A stretch of 13,340 bases of DNA from Mxb001 sp046046455 (GCA_046046455.1 JBJOJS010000056.1:1-13340); one strand, 5' to 3'; shown: positions 7,100-12,719, counted from the first letter of the stretch. Made by a program: numbers and translations. The notes: generated by a model from the sequence alone, not told the origin.

Positions 7100-7441
7100 T
7101 CAGCGGCTGCGGAGCAGGTGCCAGAGCATCGCGGCGCCGGGATCATCGGCCAGGTCCGGTTGACGCATGCGCGCGAACGCCTCCTCCACCGTGAAGAGTC
7201 CGCGCTGGAGGCAGTCGCGCACCATGATCTCGAGATGATCCATGCCCACATCGGGAGCCATGTCGATCACCGTGCGCAGCGGCGTGGTGAGTCGGATCCC
7301 GTGGAGCGTGGTGATGTCGGACTCGGGGACGTCTCGGTAATGGAGCATGACGGGCTGCCCGGCGATGCGTCGTCGTTCCACCGGCCATCCGCGTTCATGG
7401 ATGTAGAAGTCCTCGATGTCGTCTTCGAAGGCGGAGGTCAT
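7100..7441 (-). CDS. Short AbiEi-like / DUF559-associated domain protein
   Basis: 113 residues. The segment TLHGIRLTTPLRTVIDMA followed by LEIMVRDCLQRGLFTVEEA (about residues 45-85) resembles the middle domain of actinobacterial AbiEi-type antitoxin or regulator proteins, where 'HGI.vTtp.RTl.D.A' precedes a helix and 'RRGL.t.ee'. The usual N-terminal winged helix and any C-terminal nuclease-like part are absent, so it is either a stand-alone short version or a remnant. No AbiEii nucleotidyltransferase gene is adjacent. Codon third positions are G/C-rich on this strand, which supports it as the real frame. It converges on the glycine-rich protein with only 9 bp between stops, and starts leaderless. 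Function unknown. Confidence 0.6.
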   Translation of the reverse strand: MTSAFEDDIEDFYIHERGWPVERRRIAGQPVMLHYRDVPESDITTLHGIRLTTPLRTVIDMAPDVGMDHLEIMVRDCLQRGLFTVEEAFARMRQPDLADDPGAAMLWHLLRSR

Positions 7442-7447
7442 CGTCTC

Positions 7448-7453
7448 AGGCTA
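7448..7453 (-). promoter_or_regulatory. -10 box, leaderless promoter of the AbiEi-like gene
   Basis: On the minus strand TAGCCT is followed by 6 nt (GAGACG) and the ATG at 7441. No Shine-Dalgarno sequence. The -35 region at 17 nt is poor. Confidence 0.5.
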
Positions 7454-7498
7454 GGCACGATCGACTTCTCGTGATCTGCGTTGTCCACAGGGATGGCG

Positions 7499-7543
7499 GT
7501 GCGGCCTCGCGCACACCTCTAGTGGACCTCACGGTGCGCGCAC
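7499..7543 (+). promoter_or_regulatory. Palindromes upstream of the GNAT toxin, possible operator
   Basis: A perfect 10-bp palindrome, GTGCGCGCAC, lies at 7534-7543, ending 5 bp before the ATG at 7549. A second dyad, GTGCG-N6-CGCAC, is at 7499-7514 and carries the same half-site. Together they could bind the antitoxin or another regulator. No convincing -10/-35 pair was found in this divergent gap, and GC-rich DNA makes such palindromes easier to meet by chance. Confidence 0.35.
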
Positions 7544-7548
7544 GGTTG

Positions 7549-8079
7549 ATGTCCACCATGGAGCGCGTGCCGGCACCCTGGACGCTGCAGCCCCTGAGCC
7601 GGGGGATTCGTCGCGACTCCTTCGACTGCGGAGAGGCGTTGATCAATCAGTGGTGGCACGAGCATGCCGGTCAGGCTCACCGTCGGGATTCGGCACGGAC
7701 GTACGTGGCAGTGGACCGAAAGGGCCGCGTGCTCGGCTTCTTTGCGTCGACGGTCGCGCAGCTGACGGTGGACGAGGGTCGTGCCGTGGGGCTCCGAGAC
7801 CGATACCCGATCCCGGCCGTGCGACTGGCCCAACTCGGCGTTGATCGACGACACCAGGGCCACGGACTAGGGGGAGCGCTATTGGCGGAAGCCATTCGGC
7901 TGGCTCACGACATCCTCCAACGGGCTGCGTTCCAGGTGTTCGTTGTTGAGGCGCTGCACGAGTCCGCTGCTGCCTTCTACGCGGGCTTCGGGTTCCAGCG
8001 CTTTCGAGATGACCCCCTGCGCCTCTACCTCACGGCAGGGCAGATCCGAGCGTCGGTCCGCGAGAGTGACAGCCCGTGA
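7549..8079 (+). CDS. GNAT-family acetyltransferase toxin (TacT/AtaT-like)
   Basis: 176 residues from ATG 7549; ATG 7558 or a GTG further upstream are alternatives, and none has a clear ribosome site. The pattern is that of GNAT toxins of the TacT type: FDCGEALINQWWHEHA near the N-terminus, TYVAVD and GFFAST strands, PIPAVRLAQLGVDRRHQGHGLGGALL with the acetyl-CoA pyrophosphate-binding motif (Q-G-H-G-L-G), and a C-terminal AAAFYAGFGFQRF in which the Tyr matches the conserved catalytic Tyr. Characterised members acetylate the amino acid of charged tRNAs and block translation. The partner is the DUF1778 gene that follows, 39 bp downstream. In most known pairs the antitoxin gene comes first; here the order is reversed. 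Confidence 0.82.
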   Translation: MSTMERVPAPWTLQPLSRGIRRDSFDCGEALINQWWHEHAGQAHRRDSARTYVAVDRKGRVLGFFASTVAQLTVDEGRAVGLRDRYPIPAVRLAQLGVDRRHQGHGLGGALLAEAIRLAHDILQRAAFQVFVVEALHESAAAFYAGFGFQRFRDDPLRLYLTAGQIRASVRESDSP

Positions 8080-8103
8080 TAATGTACATATGCAGTACGT
8101 ACA
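8078..8103 (+). promoter_or_regulatory. Internal promoter and dyad before the DUF1778 antitoxin
   Basis: GATAAT (8078-8083) matches five of six bases of TATAAT and overlaps the stop codon of the GNAT gene. The -35 region is weak. A dyad, TGTAC-N11-GTACA (8083-8087 and 8099-8103), overlaps the end of the -10 box and the expected transcription start; GTACGTAC (8095-8102) is itself palindromic. This could give the antitoxin its own autoregulated transcript. Confidence 0.5.
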
Positions 8104-8118
8104 AACGAGAGGATTGCG

Positions 8119-8406
8119 GTGAAGGCGTCAGCCCAGCTAGCGGGAAAGACCGCTCGATTGAATCTGCGGGTGAGCGTGGAAGCCGACCTGACGATCCGGA
8201 AGGCTGCAGCGCTCTCTGGCCAGGACGTCACATCGTTCATGGTGAGTTGTGCTCTTGACCGCGCGCGGGCTGTGATCGCAGAGGAATCGATCATCCGGCT
8301 CTCCTCTACGGACGCAGAGGCTCTGGTCGCGGTGATTGAACAGGGTGAAGAACCCGTCGGGCAATTGGTCGAGCTTCTCCAGCGCGCCGCGCGGAATCAA
8401 GGCTAA
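8119..8406 (+). CDS. DUF1778 antitoxin (TacA-like, RHH)
   Basis: 95 residues from a GTG preceded by a good ribosome site, AGAGGA (8108-8113), 5 nt upstream. The N-terminal half fits DUF1778 antitoxins: KTARLNLRVS (DNA-contacting beta strand), EADLTIRKAAALSGQDVTSFMVSCAL (two helices of a ribbon-helix-helix fold) and then DRARAVIAEE. The C-terminal part (LSSTDAEALVAVIEQGEEP and VELLQRAAR) is the stretch that normally wraps and inhibits the GNAT partner. It would neutralise the acetyltransferase encoded just upstream and bind the dyad in front of its own gene. Its TAA stop (8404-8406) overlaps the TAG of the convergent glycosyltransferase gene within CTAA (8403-8406). Confidence 0.82.
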   Translation: MKASAQLAGKTARLNLRVSVEADLTIRKAAALSGQDVTSFMVSCALDRARAVIAEESIIRLSSTDAEALVAVIEQGEEPVGQLVELLQRAARNQG

Positions 8407-9284
8407 TTCGGTACCAGGCGGGTCCACTCGGGCGGGATGAGGCCGTCGACAGGTGGGCCCGACGCGAACCACGGATCCGGGGCGATCACGGGAGTCTTCG
8501 GGGCGTTCATCCACGCACCCCACCAACTGAAGGTGGAGTTGGCGATGACATTGCCCGCGGCGTACGACATGGCGATCATCTCGGTCGCCGGGCCGTCGGG
8601 TGACGTGATCGCCTCCGCCTGGTCGGCGTACCGGCCCAGGGCCTGCCGAGCGACACCGGGCTCGTCGGAGAAGAGCCAGATAGGGCCGGTGACTCCCTCG
8701 CTGCGCAGACGCTCGATCGCGGCTTCGTAGTAGGTGGGGCCGAGGAGGCCGAACTCGTCGATCGCCTTGTAGTCGCCGCGCCGCACATGCACGGCGAGCG
8801 GCCGCTCGCGCTCGGCGCGCTCGATGATCCGATCGAGCCAGTCGCTGGGCTGCTTCAGGCTCGGCCGGCGCGGGTAGCCGCTGTCGACGGCGTTTTGCAC
8901 CGTGCGCCAGGACTGGAAGTAGCCGCGCAGCCGCGTGCCCGGTGGCTGATCGAAGAGGGTCGGATCGTGACCCACCCCCGGTGCCTCGTGGATGCGCAGT
9001 GGCCCCCGAAGTGCGGGAATCTCACGCACGGCCTTGGCCCAGGCGCGCCCCGGGATGGTGCCGGGCGCGGAGAGGCGGGCCTTGAACGAGTCGTTGCTGA
9101 TCCACTCACCGGGCAGGTCGAACCTGAGGATCTCGATGCCGTGATCGGTGATGCCATGCCGAGTCCACGACGTGTCGAGACGCAGAGTGGTGCCGTGCTT
9201 CGCGGCGAGTGCGGCGCCGGCGTAGTAGCCGAAGAGTTGGTTGCCCAGGCCACCGATGAGTCGCACGGTGATCGGCTTGGACAT
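8403..9284 (-). CDS. GT11 alpha-1,2-fucosyltransferase-like glycosyltransferase
   Basis: 293 residues from ATG 9284 (MSKPITVRLIGG). The frame is open upstream to 9605, but that extension looks non-coding and the -10 box 6 nt before 9284 fixes the start. Motifs of glycosyltransferase family 11 are clear: GGLGNQLFGYYAGAALA (about residues 9-25), the donor-binding HVRRGDY (about 164-170), GPTYYEAAIERL, WLFSDEP, and ANSTFSWWGAWM (about 248-259), matching SN.TFSWWGAWL of bacterial alpha-1,2-fucosyltransferases. The family transfers fucose from GDP-fucose to a galactose-type acceptor, usually during O-antigen, capsule or other surface-glycan assembly. The gmd gene at the right end of the window supports a GDP-fucose pathway nearby. 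Soluble or peripheral; no membrane segment. Confidence 0.88.
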   Translation of the reverse strand: MSKPITVRLIGGLGNQLFGYYAGAALAAKHGTTLRLDTSWTRHGITDHGIEILRFDLPGEWISNDSFKARLSAPGTIPGRAWAKAVREIPALRGPLRIHEAPGVGHDPTLFDQPPGTRLRGYFQSWRTVQNAVDSGYPRRPSLKQPSDWLDRIIERAERERPLAVHVRRGDYKAIDEFGLLGPTYYEAAIERLRSEGVTGPIWLFSDEPGVARQALGRYADQAEAITSPDGPATEMIAMSYAAGNVIANSTFSWWGAWMNAPKTPVIAPDPWFASGPPVDGLIPPEWTRLVPN

Positions 9285-9290
9285 GGGATG

Positions 9291-9296
9291 AGCGTA
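9291..9296 (-). promoter_or_regulatory. -10 box, leaderless promoter of the GT11 gene
   Basis: On the minus strand TACGCT is followed by CATCCC (6 nt) and the ATG at 9284. This agrees with MSKPIT as the true N-terminus, since the GGLGNQLF motif must lie close to the start. No Shine-Dalgarno sequence. Confidence 0.55.
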
Positions 9297-9432
9297 GGGG
9301 CTGTGGATATTGCCGAGCTGAATGTCGGTGCTCCGGGTGAGGGTTGGGTCGTGGGCGACTTCCCGAGCATGAAGGCGAGTGAACTTCTCGCTCTCCTGAC
9401 GCGTGCGCCCTTGGGGTATCGCATCGGCCGGT

Positions 9433-9467
9433 CCCGAGGGAGCCACTGAATTCTTGAGGCTCCCGGG
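9433..9467. other. Strong hairpin in the 311-bp divergent gap
   Basis: GGGAGCC (9438-9444) pairs with GGCTCCC (9458-9464) around a 13-nt loop; CCC (9433-9435) and GGG (9465-9467) extend the stem to 10 bp with a GA bulge. There is no T run on either side, so it is not a standard terminator. The remainder of 9285-9595 shows no convincing gene; open frames crossing it are antisense shadows or upstream extensions. Its ends hold the promoters of the two divergent genes. Confidence 0.45.
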
Positions 9468-9533
9468 CGCCCTTCCGTGCTCTTCGCTTTCCATATGTCC
9501 CGGACAGTCCCAGGCTGGATGGTTCGGAGGGTG

Positions 9534-9563
9534 TTGACTCGACAGGTCGGGCTGGCGGATGCT
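9534..9563 (+). promoter_or_regulatory. Candidate promoter of the HicB-like gene
   Basis: TTGACT (9534-9539) and GATGCT (9558-9563), 18 nt apart, would start a transcript near 9570. That leaves a leader of about 26 nt carrying the ribosome site AAAGGGG (9584-9590), 5 nt before ATG 9596. Confidence 0.4.
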
Positions 9564-9595
9564 GAAGCCCACGACATCGTGCGAAAGGGGTAGCC

Positions 9596-9796
9596 ATGGG
9601 CCCAATCAGCGTGGTGTACCGGCGTACGGATGGGTACTGGGAGGCCACGTGCCAGGCCATCCCAGAGCTCGTCGCCGGCGACGAGTCACTCGATGATGTG
9701 AAGGCGCTGGCGCATCAGGCTCTCAGGGACTTCTTGGATGCGGGAGACCTCGAGATCATTGACGTTGTCGAGGATTCCACCCCCGCCATCCCCTGA
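9596..9796 (+). CDS. HicB-like small protein
   Basis: 66 residues, with a good Shine-Dalgarno sequence (AAAGGGG, 5 nt spacer). The pattern SVVYRRTDGYWEATCQAIPELVAGDESLDDVKALAHQALRDFL follows the partial RNase-H-like fold of HicB antitoxins (strand, 'W.a..pEl.g....g.sldea...a..al'). The C-terminal DNA-binding domain of longer HicB proteins is absent. HicB normally inhibits HicA, a roughly 60-residue dsRBD-like mRNase; no HicA-like gene adjoins it. Instead, 50 bp downstream, lies a 110-residue protein of unknown function on the same strand, probably co-transcribed. It could be an antitoxin with an unusual partner or an orphan. Confidence 0.72.
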   Translation: MGPISVVYRRTDGYWEATCQAIPELVAGDESLDDVKALAHQALRDFLDAGDLEIIDVVEDSTPAIP

Positions 9797-9846
9797 GGCT
9801 GATGCGCCAGTCCTTGCCAGCATCGACGCCACAAGAACGGATAGTC

Positions 9847-10179
9847 ATGAGCGTTTCTGTCGCTTGGCAGTTCATCATCGTTCCCGATGGCGTGGCCGAC
9901 GTCGAAGCCGAGGCCGAGGCAGTCATGGGCAGCCTTGTCGATCTCGAGCAGGTCGATAATCGCCTCTCGGACTCCGCCGTGGGTGTGGACCTCGCTGCCA
10001 TGACCCTTGATGTCGAACTCACCGTCAAGGGAGACGACTACCAAGATTGTGTCCAGCATGCACTGGCAGCGATCCGGACAGCGATCCACTCAGCGGGCGG
10101 AGCGACGCCAGGTTGGCCGGGTACTGGGGAGGGACGCGCCTCCTTCGAGCCGCATGACTTCAGGTCTGTGCCTGCCTGA
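9847..10179 (+). CDS. Unknown protein downstream of the HicB-like gene
   Basis: 110 residues from ATG 9847 (MSVSVAWQFIIVPDG); an in-frame ATG at 9802 would add 15 residues of less protein-like sequence. I do not recognise a named family. Visible features: alternating strands and helices (VSVAWQFIIV; DVEAEAEAVMGSLVDLEQV; a strand LDVELTVKG; a helix DYQDCVQHALAAIRTAIHSAGG), which suggest a small ferredoxin-like alpha/beta fold, and a motif RTAIHSAGGATPGWP near residues 79-93 that looks conserved. It is acidic in the N-terminal half. No catalytic signature, signal peptide or membrane segment. It lies 50 bp after the HicB-like gene and 26 bp before a glycosyltransferase, so the three may form one transcript. 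A role as partner of the HicB-like protein is inference from position. Confidence 0.65.
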   Translation: MSVSVAWQFIIVPDGVADVEAEAEAVMGSLVDLEQVDNRLSDSAVGVDLAAMTLDVELTVKGDDYQDCVQHALAAIRTAIHSAGGATPGWPGTGEGRASFEPHDFRSVPA

Positions 10180-10205
10180 CGGCCGAGCGTGGGACCCTTG
10201 ACCCC

Positions 10206-11321
10206 GTGAAGGTCCTCCACGTGATTGCCCGGGTCAACCTGGGTGGCACGGCGCGCTGGCTGGAGACCCTCACCGCCGAGCAGACCGCCGCGGGCCAGGA
10301 AGTCGTCGTCGCCACCGGGCACGTGCAGGGCGATGAAGTCGAGGATCCAGGCGCCGACACCATGCCGCTGGTGCGGCTCGATCGCCTCGGCCGTGCCGTC
10401 TCGCCGTTCGACGACCTCGTCGCACTGCGTGAGCTCCGCGATCTCATCGGCGACCTGCAGCCTGACGTCGTCAACACCCACACCGCAAAGGCCGGCCTCG
10501 TCGGCCGCGCGGCTGCGCTGTCACTGGGGTCGCGACGACCTGCGCTCGTGCACACCGTGCACGGGCACCTGCTCAAGGGCTACTTCTCCACGCTCGCGGT
10601 GCGCGGGATCTCGATGTCCGAGCGCATGATGGCCGCTGCCTCCGACCTCGTGCTCGCCGCCGGACAGAAGGTCCGCGACGACCTCGTGGCCGCGCGGATC
10701 GTCTCTCCCGACAAGGTGGTCGTCGTCCGCCCCGGTGTGCGCGACTTCCCGCGCATGCCCACGACGGAGGCCCGCGCTGAGCTCGGCCTCGCGAACATGA
10801 CCTCCGGCGTCCCTGTGGCGGGCTGGCTGGCCCGCGTCGTACGCGTGAAGCGCCCTGACCGGCTCGCTGCTGTCGCGAAGTCGACTCCAGGCGTGGAATT
10901 TGTCGCCGGCGGCGATGGCGCATTGCGCGCGGGCCTCGACGAGCACGCTTCGCGCAACCTGCGCACACTGGGCTGGGTCGATCCGCCGACATTCTGGTCG
11001 GCATGCGACCTCGCGGTGCTCACTTCGGACAACGAAGCGATGCCCTACTCGCTGGTCGAGGCTGCACTCGCGGGACTGCCGACAGTGACGACCAATGCGG
11101 GCTCGGCATCCGAGGTGGTTGTCGACGGAGTCACCGGCTTCGTCGTACCCCTGTCGCCGATGGCGGTCGCGCGCGCGGTGCAGCACCTGGTCTCCGACCC
11201 GGAGTCGATGGCAGCCATGGGTGCAGCCGCGCGCGAGCGTGCCCTCGTGGAGTTCTCCCCGCAGCGGATGCTCGCCGAGCACACGGCGGCGTACGAAAAG
11301 GCGATCGCTTCACGCCGCTAG
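10206..11321 (+). CDS. GT4-family glycosyltransferase
   Basis: 371 residues from GTG 10206; no clear Shine-Dalgarno sequence. It has the two Rossmann halves of a GT-B retaining enzyme. The N-terminal half begins VKVLHVIARVNLGGTARWLETL (acceptor-side loop with GG), then PDVVNTHTAKAGLVGRAAA and HTVHGHLLKGYF. The C-terminal half has VRPGVRDF, VAGWLARVVRVKRPDRL, GGDGALRAGL, LGWVDPPTFWSACDLAVLTSDNEAMPYSLVEAALAGLPTV with the E-x7-E motif (about residues 277-285) that binds the sugar nucleotide, and a closing GVTGFVVP. It would add a sugar to a lipid-linked glycan at the inner face of the membrane; donor and acceptor cannot be told. It may follow the HicB-like pair in one transcript. Its TAG overlaps the TAG of the convergent VapC gene in CTAG. 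Confidence 0.9.
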   Translation: MKVLHVIARVNLGGTARWLETLTAEQTAAGQEVVVATGHVQGDEVEDPGADTMPLVRLDRLGRAVSPFDDLVALRELRDLIGDLQPDVVNTHTAKAGLVGRAAALSLGSRRPALVHTVHGHLLKGYFSTLAVRGISMSERMMAAASDLVLAAGQKVRDDLVAARIVSPDKVVVVRPGVRDFPRMPTTEARAELGLANMTSGVPVAGWLARVVRVKRPDRLAAVAKSTPGVEFVAGGDGALRAGLDEHASRNLRTLGWVDPPTFWSACDLAVLTSDNEAMPYSLVEAALAGLPTVTTNAGSASEVVVDGVTGFVVPLSPMAVARAVQHLVSDPESMAAMGAAARERALVEFSPQRMLAEHTAAYEKAIASRR

Positions 11322-11716
11322 GACTGAACCACCGTTACATCGGCGGACCGGGCGACCGCCGCCAGCCGTGCATCGAATGTCGACAGGGATGCTCCTGATC
11401 GAATCGCGGCGTCGATGACGCAGCAGTCGGGGAGGGGGAGTCGAGTCGCTGCCCTGCGTTGAGCGAGACGCCAAGGTTCGTCGGAATCGGGAACCGTGAC
11501 CTTCAAGCCAAGTGCGGCGTATGCATCCTGCAACTGCTGGAGCCGGCCGTGCTGGGCGGCGCCGACTGCGGATTCAGCGACCGTGATCGGATGGGCCAGC
11601 AGTCCTTCCTGTATCGCTCCCCGTCTCAGGAGCGAGCATGCGGCACCGTGGTGCGCATCGTCGGGATCCATGGCGGCGATGAGCACGCTGGCATCGAGAA
11701 CCATAGGCACGTTCAC
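11318..11716 (-). CDS. vapC: VapC-type PIN-domain toxin
   Basis: 132 residues from GTG 11716, whose GTGA overlaps the TGA of the antitoxin gene by 4 bp; a start at ATG 11704 is possible but would break this coupling. PIN residues are in place: D8 in MVLDASVLI, E48 in TVAESAVG, D97 in LPLPDCCVIDAA and D115 in STFDARL, so the nuclease site looks intact. VapC toxins are magnesium-dependent ribonucleases that cut tRNA or rRNA; the target cannot be predicted here. The gene converges on the GT4 gene, and the two stop codons overlap in CTAG (11318-11321). Confidence 0.87.
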   Translation of the reverse strand: MNVPMVLDASVLIAAMDPDDAHHGAACSLLRRGAIQEGLLAHPITVAESAVGAAQHGRLQQLQDAYAALGLKVTVPDSDEPWRLAQRRAATRLPLPDCCVIDAAIRSGASLSTFDARLAAVARSADVTVVQS

Positions 11717-11982
11717 GGCGTAGTCCGCTCCCAGTCGTCGCGAAGCGCGTCCAGGTAGCCCTCGGGGTAGCACTCGGAGAGACCCGCGAGGCTCTGCAAG
11801 GCGCTCTCAATCTCCAGCGTCCGCTCGATCGGGCTCTCCGCGAGGGCCCGAGCGCCACGCACGATGAGGTGGCGCATGAGGTCGCTGCGCGGCTCGTCGG
11901 GCCAGTGCTTCGCAGCGAGGTCGAGGGCAGCGGCAATCTCGTCGGTCTCCGTGATCTGATGCCGGGAGCGGGTGGTGGGCAT
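11713..11982 (-). CDS. vapB: VapB-like antitoxin
   Basis: 89 residues from ATG 11982 (MPTTRSRHQITETDEI). The frame is open to 12018, but a -10 box 6 nt before 11982 and the absence of conservation-like sequence upstream favour this start. SRHQIT is a plausible DNA-contacting strand, followed by two helices (EIAAALDLAAKHW; RSDLMRHLIVRGARAL) consistent with a ribbon-helix-helix fold. The C-terminal part (CYPEGYLDALRDDWERTTP) is the likely toxin-wrapping tail. Translation is coupled to the VapC gene by the GTGA overlap. It would repress its own promoter at the dyads in the gap shared with the divergent module. Confidence 0.8.
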   Translation of the reverse strand: MPTTRSRHQITETDEIAAALDLAAKHWPDEPRSDLMRHLIVRGARALAESPIERTLEIESALQSLAGLSECYPEGYLDALRDDWERTTP

Positions 11983-11988
11983 GGGCGA

Positions 11989-12025
11989 AGTGTACCACCA
12001 TTTGTCCAGGTGATACACCTAGGTG
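11989..12025 (-). promoter_or_regulatory. Leaderless promoter and operator dyads of vapBC
   Basis: On the minus strand TACACT (11994-11989) lies 6 nt before ATG 11982. Overlapping it is a 29-bp dyad: GTGTACCACC (11990-11999) against GGTGATACAC (12009-12018), 9 of 10 pairs. Nested and adjacent are AGGTG-ATA-CACCT (12008-12020) and a perfect CACCTAGGTG (12016-12025). Such sites are typical for VapBC autorepression. Confidence 0.55.
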
Positions 12026-12040
12026 AGGTGTTGAACGAAA

Positions 12041-12061
12041 AGTGCTAGCATTGCTAGCACT
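12041..12061 (+). promoter_or_regulatory. Operator of the FitAB-like module
   Basis: A perfect inverted repeat, AGTGCTAGC-ATT-GCTAGCACT, with 9-bp arms abuts the ATG at 12062. TAGCAT (12046-12051) inside it could be a -10 box with a very short leader. TTGAAC at 12031-12036 resembles a -35 but is not well spaced for that box. An antitoxin dimer pair bound here would cover the start site. Confidence 0.65.
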
Positions 12062-12298
12062 ATGGCAGACCTCAGTATCCGGAATATCGATGATGGCGTT
12101 CGCGACCGTCTGCGTCTCCGCGCGGCGCGCAACGGCCGCTCCATGGAGGCCGAGGCGCGCGAAATCCTCTCCGCCGCAGTGGAACCTGCCGCCAGTTGGC
12201 TCATGGACCTCCGCGAGTCCTGCGCGGCCGTGGGCGGGGTCGATCTCGACCTTCCCCGAAGGGCAGAGGCGGCGCGAAGCGCAGAGTTCGCCCCGTGA
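12062..12298 (+). CDS. FitA/VapB-type ribbon-helix-helix antitoxin
   Basis: 78 residues. The N-terminus is a clear FitA-type Arc-like ribbon-helix-helix domain: ADLSIRNIDDGVRDRLRLRAARNGRSMEAEAREILSAAV, with the DNA-contacting strand at residues 2-8 and the family's 'AARNGRS.EAEAREIL' helix pair. The remaining 35 or so residues (including SWLMDLRE and VDLDLPRRAE) are the toxin-binding tail. The ATG directly follows a perfect inverted repeat, which suggests autorepression. No Shine-Dalgarno sequence is present, so the leader is short or absent. The TGA overlaps the GTG of the toxin gene by 4 bp. Confidence 0.88.
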   Translation: MADLSIRNIDDGVRDRLRLRAARNGRSMEAEAREILSAAVEPAASWLMDLRESCAAVGGVDLDLPRRAEAARSAEFAP

Positions 12299-12714
12299 TC
12301 GTCGTCGATACCAACGTCATCTCGGAGTTGATGCGCCCTGACCCTGAAATCACCGTGATCGCGTGGGTGAGTGGGCAGCCGCTGGGATCCCTCGCCACCA
12401 CCGCCATCAACATCGCTGAGATCCGAGTCGGACTGGCGCGACTCAGCGACGGCGCTCGCAAGGTGGCTCTATCCGCTGCGGCGGAGGGAGTCTTCGGTGG
12501 ACTGAAGGAACTCATCTGGTCATTTGATGCGCATTCAGCGCAGGAGTACGCGACGGTGGTGGCTCATCGCGAGAGCATCGGTCGACCGATTTCAGGATTC
12601 GACGCTCAAATCGCTGCCGTGTGCAGATCTCGTGGCGCAGCGATCGCCACGCGCAATGTCGACGACTTCAGTGACCTCGGCCTCGAGGTCATCGACCCCT
12701 GGCAGTCGCGCTAG
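12295..12714 (+). CDS. FitB/VapC-type PIN-domain toxin
   Basis: 139 residues from GTG 12295, coupled to the antitoxin by GTGA. It is a FitB-like PIN ribonuclease: VIVVDTNVISELMRP (D5), NIAEIRVGLARL (E42), PISGFDAQIAAVCRSRG (D103) and ATRNVDDF (D123/D124) give the full acidic site. Ending with 'DLGLEVIDPW' is usual for the family. The closest functional comparison is FitAB/VapBC, in which the toxin is an RNase held inactive by the antitoxin, and the complex binds the inverted repeat upstream. Its stop lies 5 bp from that of the convergent gmd. It differs markedly in sequence from the other VapC in the window, so the two are not a recent duplication. Confidence 0.9.
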   Translation: MIVVDTNVISELMRPDPEITVIAWVSGQPLGSLATTAINIAEIRVGLARLSDGARKVALSAAAEGVFGGLKELIWSFDAHSAQEYATVVAHRESIGRPISGFDAQIAAVCRSRGAAIATRNVDDFSDLGLEVIDPWQSR

Positions 12715-12719
12715 GGCCA

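Noticed and set aside
8787..9449. Long open frame of 220 codons on the plus strand
   Set aside because: It lies antisense to the GT11 gene, which has clear family motifs and a placed promoter; open antisense frames are common in GC-rich coding DNA.
9285..9605. N-terminal extension of the GT11 protein to 9605
   Set aside because: The family motif GGLGNQLF belongs near the start, the extension is low-complexity-like, and a -10 box sits exactly 6 nt before ATG 9284.
10521..11282. Open frame of 253 codons on the minus strand
   Set aside because: Antisense shadow of the GT4 glycosyltransferase; rich in Arg/His with no domain pattern.
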